Of a DNA stretch of 64,000 nucleotides, positions 57,431 through 64,000 are shown one piece after another (positions within the stretch are counted from its first letter, which is position 1; every line of letters begins with the position of its first letter). The stretch is from positions 4,336,501-4,400,500 of the forward strand of contig CP081303.1 in NCBI GenBank assembly GCA_019720755.1, written 5' to 3'. A program made the position numbers and the translations under genes. Below the pieces are notes generated by a model. That model was not told the DNA's origin, ran no database searches, and saw only the letters and a program-made list of their open reading frames with translations. Origin of the DNA: Prolixibacteraceae bacterium. GTDB lineage: Bacteria > Bacteroidota > Bacteroidia > Bacteroidales > Prolixibacteraceae.

Positions 57431-57868
57431 ATGATCAGTAAATCAAATTACAGCGCCCTCTTTTATTTAAGTAGAAGATTCTTTATCGCAAATATATGGA
57501 ATATCGGATTGACTATTTTTGCTCTTTTAGCTTTTACTATTTTTGTACAATATGAAGCAAGGCCAATTACACTAGGTATCACCTCTATTTTCTTTTTTTG
57601 TGGTTGCTTGGGATTACTAATGACCTCTACATTTTACGCTATTTTAGTCGCTCAAAAACCGGTATGGAATCGGGTGTTTATACGCATTATGTTTTACGCT
57701 ATTTTTGTACCTATACTGTATTTCCAACAAGATAAAGATCATTTCGTATTGGGGGTAGTTTTATTGACTAGTGGGGAGGTATTACTCTACAGCCTATACC
57801 ATTTCTTTCGATATGCCTATAAAAATCCGATCTACTATCGTTATACCCATCCAAGATGCTTGTCTTAA
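57431..57868 (+). CDS. Small membrane protein, unrelated to its neighbours
   Basis: No family recognised. The 145-aa protein has about four transmembrane segments (~20-40, 45-70, 82-98, 103-122) and ends in a basic, Tyr-rich tail (FFRYAYKNPIYYRYTHP). It follows paralogue 2 by 58 bases without a visible terminator, so the genes may share a transcript. Confidence 0.65.
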   Translation: MISKSNYSALFYLSRRFFIANIWNIGLTIFALLAFTIFVQYEARPITLGITSIFFFCGCLGLLMTSTFYAILVAQKPVWNRVFIRIMFYAIFVPILYFQQDKDHFVLGVVLLTSGEVLLYSLYHFFRYAYKNPIYYRYTHPRCLS

Positions 57869-58000
57869 GTGACTAGAATATTGAATATGGTACCGTTTTT
57901 TCGCTAATATTTATTACGCTACCATGATGGAATGAGTTGTGAATAATCTGTTTATATGACTCTTATTGGAAAATAAAGGGGGGCAAGAGTCATATTTTAC

Positions 58001-58029
58001 ATTCATCATTTATATCATAAATGATGAAT
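58001..58029. repeat. 13-bp perfect palindrome upstream of paralogue 3
   Basis: ATTCATCATTTAT (58001-58013) and ATAAATGATGAAT (58017-58029) are perfect arms around ATC, 55 bases ahead of the gene at 58085. No T-run follows, so an operator is more likely than a terminator. Confidence 0.6.
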
Positions 58030-58084
58030 TGTATTGTTCTTGGCAAAACTTCAAACATTATAAAACAAGGAAATAAAGAAACAA

Positions 58085-58456
58085 GTGACAATTAGAAAGA
58101 CATTGTATGCCTTAATGGCTGGAATGGTTGCAGGGATTATAAATGCAATTTTTAGTTACTTCTGCATGGACTCTATTGACCATGCATTCTTCTTTTATCT
58201 GTGTATCTTCCATATAAATTTTGGAGTAGCGATACAACTCGTGAAACGATGGACCGGTTTGAGAAGGACGTATAATATACTTCATCTTAATGGAGCTTCT
58301 ATTTTACTATATATGTCTACGAATCTACTAGAGAGTAGAGTGCTTTTTGTTGGGGTGGTGGTTTTGACATACGCTATCGTGGTGGGCTATCTATACTATT
58401 TTTATCAAAAGAGACTCGATAAGTCGGCTTCAGGATTGGATATTGCTATAAGATAA
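58085..58456 (+). CDS. Small four-helix membrane protein, paralogue 3 (diverged)
   Basis: The 123-aa protein starts with GTG. It has four hydrophobic segments, and the basic loop VKRWTGLRRTYNILHLNG and the YLYYFYQK end match paralogues 1 and 2, while the first half is more changed (SYFCMDSIDHAFFFYLC). It is a third, older member of the local family. Its upstream region holds a 13-bp palindrome instead of the shared 5' block. Function is unknown. Confidence 0.65.
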   Translation: MTIRKTLYALMAGMVAGIINAIFSYFCMDSIDHAFFFYLCIFHINFGVAIQLVKRWTGLRRTYNILHLNGASILLYMSTNLLESRVLFVGVVVLTYAIVVGYLYYFYQKRLDKSASGLDIAIR

Positions 58457-58555
58457 AAAGTAATGAAGGTGTTTCGATTGCTTTATAGAAATGAATTAGA
58501 GTAGTTATTTTCTCTTAGTTATATTCTTTAATTCATTACCATCATGTATGAAAAT

Positions 58556-58589
58556 AAAAGAGGCTACCTTATTGGAAGTAGCCTCTTTT
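58556..58589. terminator. Terminator shared by paralogue 3 and serS
   Basis: AAAAGAGGCTAC (58556-58567) pairs perfectly with GTAGCCTCTTTT (58578-58589), 12 bp, with T-rich flanks on both strands, between convergent genes. Confidence 0.9.
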
Positions 58590-58610
58590 GTTTTTGTATG
58601 TGGATTGTGC

Positions 58611-59885
58611 TTAGTCGATCACTTCACATCCCATATATGGTACCAATACAGCAGGAACTTTAATTCCATTCTCTGTTTGGTTGTTCTCTAGAATAGAAGC
58701 CATAATACGAGGTAATGCCAAAGCACTACCATTCAGTGTATGAGCAACCTGTGCCTTTTTGTTCTTTTCTTCTTTGAAACGTAACTTTAGACGGTTTGCT
58801 TGGAACGATTCGAAGTTAGATACTGAAGATACTTCTAGCCAACGTTCTTGAGCTGCACTCCATACTTCGAAGTCGAAAGTTAATGCTGAGGTGAAGCTTA
58901 GATCGCCACCACAAAGGCGAAGTACACGATATGGAAGCTCTAGTTTTTGAACCAATGATTCCACATAAGCTACCATCTCATCTAATATTTCGTATGATTT
59001 CTCTGGATGAGCAATCTGAACTACTTCCACCTTGTCGAATTGGTGAAGACGGTTCAGTCCACGTACATCTTTTCCATACGATCCTGCTTCACGACGGAAA
59101 CAAGCACTATAGGCAGTATTCTTTACAGGAAGTTGTTTTCCATCAAGGATCACATCACGATAGATGTTGGTTACAGGAACCTCTGCTGTAGGAATCAAAT
59201 AAAGGTTGTCTGCAGTAGCATGATACATCTGCCCTTCTTTGTCAGGAAGCTGTCCTGTTCCGAAACCAGAAGCTTCGTTTACAAGGTATGGAGGTTGAAC
59301 TTCAAGGTATCCAGCTTCTCTAGCTTGATCTAGGAAGAAGTTGATTAAAGCGCGTTGAAGACGAGCGCCTTTGCCTTTGTATACAGGGAAACCTGCACCT
59401 GTAATTTTTACCCCTAGTTCGAAGTCAATCAAATCGTATGTAGAAGCAAGGTCCCAGTGTGGAACTGCTTTGTCATGAAGTTGAGGCATTGCTCCACCTT
59501 CACGAACTACTTCGTTGTCTTCATCACTCTTACCCATTGGGACAGAAGGATGAGGAAGGTTTGGAAGTTGTACTTGCAGTGCTTGTAGGTTCTCGTCATT
59601 GGTAGCAAAAGCCAGGTCTGCTTGTTTGATATTTTCTTTAAGTTCAGCAGTTTTCTGTTTTGCCTGGTTCGCCTCTTCTATTTTTCCTTGCTTAAAAAGG
59701 TTTCCAATCTCTTTCGAAAGTTGATTCATCTCCGACTTATACCCATCAACTTCTTGTTGGGTTTGGTTACGAAGTTTGTAGAGCTCTAGTATCTCCTCTA
59801 CGATTTTCTCAGCGTCGAAATTCTTTACTTTCAAACGCTCAACCACTAGTTGTGGGTTGTCTTGGATAAACTTAAGATTTAACAT
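58611..59885 (-). CDS. serS: Serine-tRNA ligase
   Basis: SerRS charges tRNA-Ser. The N-terminal coiled-coil arm (~25-105) is followed by the class II core: motif 1 around LQRALINFFLDQAREAGYLEVQPPYLV, motif 2 AYSACFRREAGSYGKD, and motif 3 LNGSALALPRIMASILENNQ. The 424-aa length is normal. It is a single gene on the minus strand with its own terminator. Confidence 0.96.
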   Translation of the reverse strand: MLNLKFIQDNPQLVVERLKVKNFDAEKIVEEILELYKLRNQTQQEVDGYKSEMNQLSKEIGNLFKQGKIEEANQAKQKTAELKENIKQADLAFATNDENLQALQVQLPNLPHPSVPMGKSDEDNEVVREGGAMPQLHDKAVPHWDLASTYDLIDFELGVKITGAGFPVYKGKGARLQRALINFFLDQAREAGYLEVQPPYLVNEASGFGTGQLPDKEGQMYHATADNLYLIPTAEVPVTNIYRDVILDGKQLPVKNTAYSACFRREAGSYGKDVRGLNRLHQFDKVEVVQIAHPEKSYEILDEMVAYVESLVQKLELPYRVLRLCGGDLSFTSALTFDFEVWSAAQERWLEVSSVSNFESFQANRLKLRFKEEKNKKAQVAHTLNGSALALPRIMASILENNQTENGIKVPAVLVPYMGCEVID

Positions 59886-60031
59886 AGTAGATTGTTATAT
59901 ATCAGCGTAATAATCTATAAAAATAAAGTGGATGGATTATATCCATCTATTGGGTTGTGTGTTTCAATATATGGTAGAAAAATACTTCCCGTGATTTTGC
60001 GATAAACTCGCTCTGCAAAAATAATAAAAAA

Positions 60032-60071
60032 AATCTCCCGAATTATTACGAAAGTAACAAAACGGGAGATT
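60032..60071 (-). terminator. Terminator of rplU-rpmA
   Basis: AATCTCCCG (60032-60040) pairs with CGGGAGATT (60063-60071); inside is a second small hairpin with a GAAA loop. The A-run to the left becomes the U-run for minus-strand transcripts. Confidence 0.9.
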
Positions 60072-60097
60072 CATATTCTGTCTACTGAGAATGAATA

Positions 60098-60361
60098 TTA
60101 CTCAGCAGCAAAAGGCTCTACAGAAACGTAAGATCTGTTATCTCTTTTTTTACGGAAAACAACTGTTCCTTCAACAAGAGAGAAAAGAGTATGATCTTTA
60201 CCCATACCTACGTTTTCACCTGGGTTGTGAGCAGTACCACGTTGGCGAACGATGATGTTACCAGCTTTACAAGCTTGACCACCGAAGATCTTTACACCAA
60301 GACGTTTACTTTCTGACTCGCGACCGTTCTTAGAACTACCTACACCTTTTTTGTGTGCCAT
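60098..60361 (-). CDS. rpmA: 50S ribosomal protein L27
   Basis: This 87-aa ribosomal protein lies by the peptidyl-transferase centre. [24 protein letters not shown] and the core [36 protein letters not shown] (in segments) are standard. There is no N-terminal propeptide of the Firmicute type. It follows rplU by 19 bases as usual. Confidence 0.97.
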   Translation of the reverse strand: MAHKKGVGSSKNGRESESKRLGVKIFGGQACKAGNIIVRQRGTAHNPGENVGMGKDHTLFSLVEGTVVFRKKRDNRSYVSVEPFAAE

Positions 60362-60380
60362 GATCTAATGTTTTTAAAAA

Positions 60381-60692
60381 TTAAGCTACAATATCAGAAA
60401 TTACAATCTGAGTTAAATACTGACGGTGACCGTTTTTCTTCTTGTAACCCTTACGGCGTTTCTTTTTGAATACGATCACTTTGTCTCCTTTAAGATGACT
60501 TACTACTTTAGCAGTAATTTTAGCACCTTCTACAGCAGGAGCACCTACTTTCACATCGCCATCGTTGTCGATTAAAAGTACTTTGTCGAAAACAACATCC
60601 GCACCTTCTTCAACAGCCAAGCGGTGTACGAACACTTTTTGGTCTTTTTCAACCTTAAATTGCTGTCCAGCAATCTCTACAATAGCGTACAT
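60381..60692 (-). CDS. rplU: 50S ribosomal protein L21
   Basis: This 103-aa 23S rRNA-binding protein starts [20 protein letters not shown] and has the basic signature [21 protein letters not shown]. It heads the rplU-rpmA pair. The ~310-base gap upstream, toward the divergent nuclease gene, holds promoters only; I see no clear leader RNA fold in it. Confidence 0.97.
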   Translation of the reverse strand: MYAIVEIAGQQFKVEKDQKVFVHRLAVEEGADVVFDKVLLIDNDGDVKVGAPAVEGAKITAKVVSHLKGDKVIVFKKKRRKGYKKKNGHRQYLTQIVISDIVA

Positions 60693-61006
60693 AGCTTTTT
60701 GTTAATTGTAATTATTACTCTGGAAGGTGTTTCTTCAAAAAAGAAGAACGCTTATAGAAAACCAACCTAGAGTTATTCGAACGGCAAAAGTATGAATTTT
60801 TGGATGATTCCCAAAGTATTAGAATAAAAAATGTGTATTTTTAATGTGAGATACCAACGCATGCTTAGGTTTTGAAGATGAAGTAATTGGTTCATCTTCT
60901 ACAAGAAAAAAAGGTCGTTTCGAGAAGGGATGGTTTTTTGTATCCTTAACGATTTAATTGTAACTTCAGCTCGTGAAATCTCTTTTTTATCGAATATCAG
61001 GATACC

Positions 61007-61642
61007 ATGCATAAAATTAAATTAAGGATTCTAGGTTTGACTACAAGCCAAACTCAGAATGGAGCATATGCTTTATTGATGACAGAGGATCAAGGGAATC
61101 GTCGTTTGCCTATCATTATAGGTGCGGTAGAAGCACAGGCAATCGTGATTTTTTTAGAGCAGATGTCTCCTCCTCGCCCATTGACACATGACCTGTTTTA
61201 TCAAAGCTTAAATGGTTTTGGAATTGAATTGAAAGAGGTAATTATTTATAAGCTAGAGGAAGGGGTCTATTTCTCAAAGTTGATTTATATTCGCGATAAT
61301 GAAACAAAAGAGGTGGAATCTCGTACATCGGATGCTATTGCTTTAGCACTTCGTTTTTCTGCTCCTATATTTATAGAGAGTGCTATTATGGACAAAGCAG
61401 GTATCTCATTGGAATTGAATGATACAGAAGATATGCTTTCTTCCTTAGATGAGGGTGAAAATGAAGAGGATGATCAGAGTCAGCGAAGTGGAGATGAGAT
61501 ATTGAAGGATCAGATTTCTGAAACCTCTACGAAGGATTTAGAGATGTTGCTTTCTAAGGCTATTGAAGAGGAAGATTATGAAGCAGCTTCTATGATTCGC
61601 GATGAAGTAAATAAAAGAAAAAATAGTGAAACTGATTTTTAA
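61007..61642 (+). CDS. Bifunctional nuclease (BFN/DUF151) family protein with UVR motif
   Basis: The 211-aa protein has an N-terminal BFN domain (~1-135) with LPIIIGAVEAQAIVIFLEQMSPPRPLTHDLF (in segments) and SRTSDAIALALRFSAPIF. After an acidic linker (~145-165) comes a UvrB/UvrC-type helical hairpin (~175-208, KDLEMLLSKAIEEEDYEAASMIRDEVNKR). Some relatives cut RNA and DNA; the role in Bacteroidota is not established. It is a single-gene unit with a terminator. Confidence 0.9.
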   Translation: MHKIKLRILGLTTSQTQNGAYALLMTEDQGNRRLPIIIGAVEAQAIVIFLEQMSPPRPLTHDLFYQSLNGFGIELKEVIIYKLEEGVYFSKLIYIRDNETKEVESRTSDAIALALRFSAPIFIESAIMDKAGISLELNDTEDMLSSLDEGENEEDDQSQRSGDEILKDQISETSTKDLEMLLSKAIEEEDYEAASMIRDEVNKRKNSETDF

Positions 61643-61698
61643 CATTATTTTATATTAAATATTAGCCTTATTTTGGTTGAACTAACTCATTAAATTTT

Positions 61699-61737
61699 CC
61701 TTTGGGATCACAACGTGTGTAACCCAAAGGTTTTTTT
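61699..61737 (+). terminator. Terminator after the BFN-family gene
   Basis: CCTTTGGG (61699-61706) pairs with CCCAAAGG (61723-61730), followed by seven T residues. Confidence 0.85.
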
Positions 61738-61757
61738 ATCTAATAAAATGATCTAAA

Positions 61758-63071
61758 ATGCAAGAAGTTCAAGGTTTTTCGATAGAGTCCTTGTCAAGAG
61801 GAGGACTTGGGATGCTGACAATTATATTAATTGCTTGGCTGTTTAGCACCAATAGAAAACAGGTTGACTGGAAACTCGTGATTGTTGGAATCTCAATTCA
61901 AATAGCTATGGCTATTGGGATTCTTTATGTTCCTGTAATCCAAGGTTTTTTCGAGTTCTTTGGAAAAGTGTTTGTGAAGGTTCTCGATTTTACCCGTGCT
62001 GGAAGTGGCTTTCTTCTCGGTGACTTGTTAAATACAGATACTTATGGTTTTATTTTTGCTTTTCAAGTACTGCCAACCATTATATTCTTCTCTGCGTTGA
62101 CTAGTTTGATGTTTTATCTTGGAGTAATCCAAAAAGTAGTATATGTATTGGCTTGGGGTCTTTCTAAGGCACTTAAGATTAGTGGAATGGAGAGTTTGTC
62201 GGTTGCAGGAAATATTTTTCTAGGACAGACCGAATCCCCATTAATGATTAAGGCATACCTTTCTAAAATGAATCGTTCGGAGATATTTCTAGTAATGGTT
62301 GGAGGAATGGCAACGCTTGCAGGTGGTGTTTTGGCTGCTTATATCGATTTCTTAGGGGGAGATGACCCTGCACAACGATTGATGTTTGCAAAACATCTAC
62401 TTTCTGCCTCTGTGATGGCTGCACCTGGAGCTGTGGTGGTCTCTAAGATTATTGTACCACAAACAGAAGAGACCAATACAGACGTAAATGTGCCAAGAGA
62501 ACAAATTGGTACCAATGCTCTTGATGCGATCTCTAATGGAACTGTAGAAGGGGTAAAACTTGCAGTGAATGTAGCAGCAATGTTACTTGTATTTTTGGCT
62601 TTGATTGCATTTATAAACTATATATTTGGTGGCTTTATCGGTCGTTATACCGGACTAAATGATTGGGTAAATAATATTACTAATGGTCAATACCAAACTT
62701 TCTCCTTGCAGTTTATTTTAGGTTATCTATTATCTCCTTTGATGTGGCTTCTTGGCGTTTGTAAGGAGGATATTACATTGGTTGGACGTCTGTTAGGAGA
62801 GAAGGTGATTATCAATGAATTTATTGGTTATGCAAGTTTGGCTGATCTAAAAGCAGCAGGAGCATTTGCTCAACAAAAATCGATCATTATGGCAACTTAT
62901 CTTCTATGTGGTTTTGCGAATTTTGGTTCTATAGGAATTCAAATTGGAGGTATTGGAGCTTTGGCTCCTGACAAGCGTGCTTGGTTGTCTGAGTATGGTT
63001 TAAGAGCCCTTTTGGCCGGAACTCTTGCTTCATGTTTGTCTGCAACAGTAATTGGAATGATTATGGGATAA
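61758..63071 (+). CDS. Concentrative nucleoside transporter (NupC/CNT family)
   Basis: This 437-aa inner-membrane protein has about ten hydrophobic segments. CNT marks include the Glu-containing GQTESPLMIKAYL (~residue 155) and the core VAGNIFLG, then LLGEKVIINEFIGYASL and the late CGFANFGSIGIQIGGIGALAPDKR. It imports nucleosides with sodium or protons. thyA follows after 150 bases and a terminator, which fits a nucleotide-metabolism neighbourhood. Confidence 0.92.
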   Translation: MQEVQGFSIESLSRGGLGMLTIILIAWLFSTNRKQVDWKLVIVGISIQIAMAIGILYVPVIQGFFEFFGKVFVKVLDFTRAGSGFLLGDLLNTDTYGFIFAFQVLPTIIFFSALTSLMFYLGVIQKVVYVLAWGLSKALKISGMESLSVAGNIFLGQTESPLMIKAYLSKMNRSEIFLVMVGGMATLAGGVLAAYIDFLGGDDPAQRLMFAKHLLSASVMAAPGAVVVSKIIVPQTEETNTDVNVPREQIGTNALDAISNGTVEGVKLAVNVAAMLLVFLALIAFINYIFGGFIGRYTGLNDWVNNITNGQYQTFSLQFILGYLLSPLMWLLGVCKEDITLVGRLLGEKVIINEFIGYASLADLKAAGAFAQQKSIIMATYLLCGFANFGSIGIQIGGIGALAPDKRAWLSEYGLRALLAGTLASCLSATVIGMIMG

Positions 63072-63104
63072 TGAATCCTATGTAAGTAATATATCGTGTT
63101 TATT

Positions 63105-63144
63105 AAAAAGCCATGATTGCTATTTTTAGCAACCATGGCTTTTT
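63105..63144 (+). terminator. Terminator after the nucleoside transporter gene
   Basis: A 17-bp stem with one mismatch (63105-63121 with 63128-63144, core AAAAAGCCATG/CATGGCTTTTT) and a T-rich end. Confidence 0.92.
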
Positions 63145-63221
63145 ATTTTTTCATGTTATCTAGTAGAAAGGTATCTTTGTTGTCAAAAGAATCACCTTAT
63201 AAATAGAATGTCTTTATTAAT

Positions 63222-64000
63222 ATGAAACAATATCTCGATTTATTGCGCCATGTTTCCAACGATGGAAATCAAAAAGAGGATCGTACAGGAACAGGAACAC
63301 AGAGTGTTTTTGGTTATCAAATGCGTTTTGATCTACAAAAGGGTTTCCCTTTGTTGACCACGAAAAAACTTCATTTGAAGTCTATTATCCATGAGTTGCT
63401 ATGGTTTCTTACAGGAGATACCAACATAAAGTACCTCCAAGATAATGGGGTGAGAATATGGAATGAGTGGGCAGATGAATCAGGTAATCTAGGCCCTGTT
63501 TATGGAGCACAGTGGCGTTCTTGGAAAGGTTCTGATGGAAAAGTAATAGATCAAATTTCGGAGGTAATTTCTCAAATAAAGACAAATCCTGATTCTCGAC
63601 GTTTGTTGGTGAATGCATGGAATGTGGCGGAGATCCCCAATATGGCACTTCCTCCTTGTCACATCCTTTTCCAATTCTATGTAAATGATGGAAAATTGTC
63701 GTGTCAACTATACCAGAGAAGCGCAGATATCTTTTTAGGTGTACCATTTAATATTGCCTCTTATGCCCTTCTAACGATGATGATGGCGCAAGTGACTGGA
63801 TTGGAGTGTGGAGATTTTATTCATACATTGGGGGATGCCCATATTTATAATAATCATCAAGAGCAGGTTGCACTACAGTTGCAACGTACTCCTTATGCGT
63901 TGCCTCAGATGAAAATCAATCCCGAGGTGACCTCTATATTTGATTTTAAATATGAAGATTTTGAGCTCGTTGATTATCAGGCACACCCTCATATTAAAGG
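63222..64000 (+). CDS. thyA: Thymidylate synthase, 3' end outside the window
   Basis: ThyA makes dTMP from dUMP with methylenetetrahydrofolate. The frame starts at ATG 63222 ([15 protein letters not shown]) and is still open at the right edge after about 259 codons, a few residues short of the usual 264. Marks: EDRTGTGT, the nucleophile Cys146 in [30 protein letters not shown] and GDAHIYNNH. It is probably followed in the next segment by folA, as often seen, but this is not visible. Confidence 0.96.
   Translation, partial: MKQYLDLLRHVSNDGNQKEDRTGTGTQSVFGYQMRFDLQKGFPLLTTKKLHLKSIIHELLWFLTGDTNIKYLQDNGVRIWNEWADESGNLGPVYGAQWRSWKGSDGKVIDQISEVISQIKTNPDSRRLLVNAWNVAEIPNMALPPCHILFQFYVNDGKLSCQLYQRSADIFLGVPFNIASYALLTMMMAQVTGLECGDFIHTLGDAHIYNNHQEQVALQLQRTPYALPQMKINPEVTSIFDFKYEDFELVDYQAHPHIK

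Overview
The window looks like a chromosomal segment of an AT-rich Bacteroidota bacterium, most likely of the order Marinilabiliales (for example Prolixibacteraceae); this placement is inferred from gene content, not from a marker search. The supporting signs are two proteins with type IX secretion (Por) C-terminal sorting domains, a gingipain-like C25 protease, GIN-domain lipoproteins, a GSCFA protein, an RprXY-type two-component pair, the Bacteroidota -7 motif (TAnnTTTG) before several genes, and a general lack of strong Shine-Dalgarno sites.

Layout. 1-4.9 kb: the 3' end of a secreted T9SS cargo protein, then an insertion-sequence graveyard (frameshifted IS630 remnant, intact IS66 transposase, truncated ISAs1 transposase). 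4.9-10 kb: an orphan ECF sigma factor, an M1 metallopeptidase and an M23 peptidase. 10-16.7 kb: purN, the acpP-fabF-rnc cluster, an RprX/RprY-like histidine kinase and response regulator, and thiL. 16.8-22.7 kb: a complete SUF iron-sulfur assembly operon (sufB-C-D-S-E plus a SufT/MIP18-like factor), then tRNA-Gln. 23.5-32.6 kb: an alpha/beta hydrolase and a GSCFA protein, then a glycogen block (debranching enzyme, GT4 glycosyltransferase, GH57 amylase, alpha-glucan phosphorylase). 32.7-40 kb, minus strand: C25 protease, a GT2 plus LAB_N pair, and a lipoprotein that resembles an inactivated zinc peptidase. 40.2-45.3 kb, minus strand: groEL-groES and secG-TPR-lptE-sigma54 regulator. 45.6-48.5 kb: kdsB and glgB. 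48.5-54.8 kb: two tandem GIN-domain lipoproteins, a GH29-like lipoprotein and a small AAA ATPase.

54.8-58.5 kb is the accessory part. It holds palindromic intergenic repeats, five 11-bp tandem repeats, a lipoprotein with a glycine-zipper tail whose signal peptide is out of frame through a CTATT microsatellite, and four small four-helix membrane proteins, three of them paralogues. A bacteriocin or contact toxin with immunity proteins, possibly phase-variable, is a speculative but testable reading of this island. 58.6-64 kb returns to housekeeping genes: serS, rpmA-rplU, a bifunctional-nuclease-family protein, a NupC-type nucleoside transporter and thyA, which runs off the window.

Most units end in clear rho-independent hairpins, several of them bidirectional between convergent genes. 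Gene starts were moved inward where an internal ATG fits the family better than the longest reading frame.
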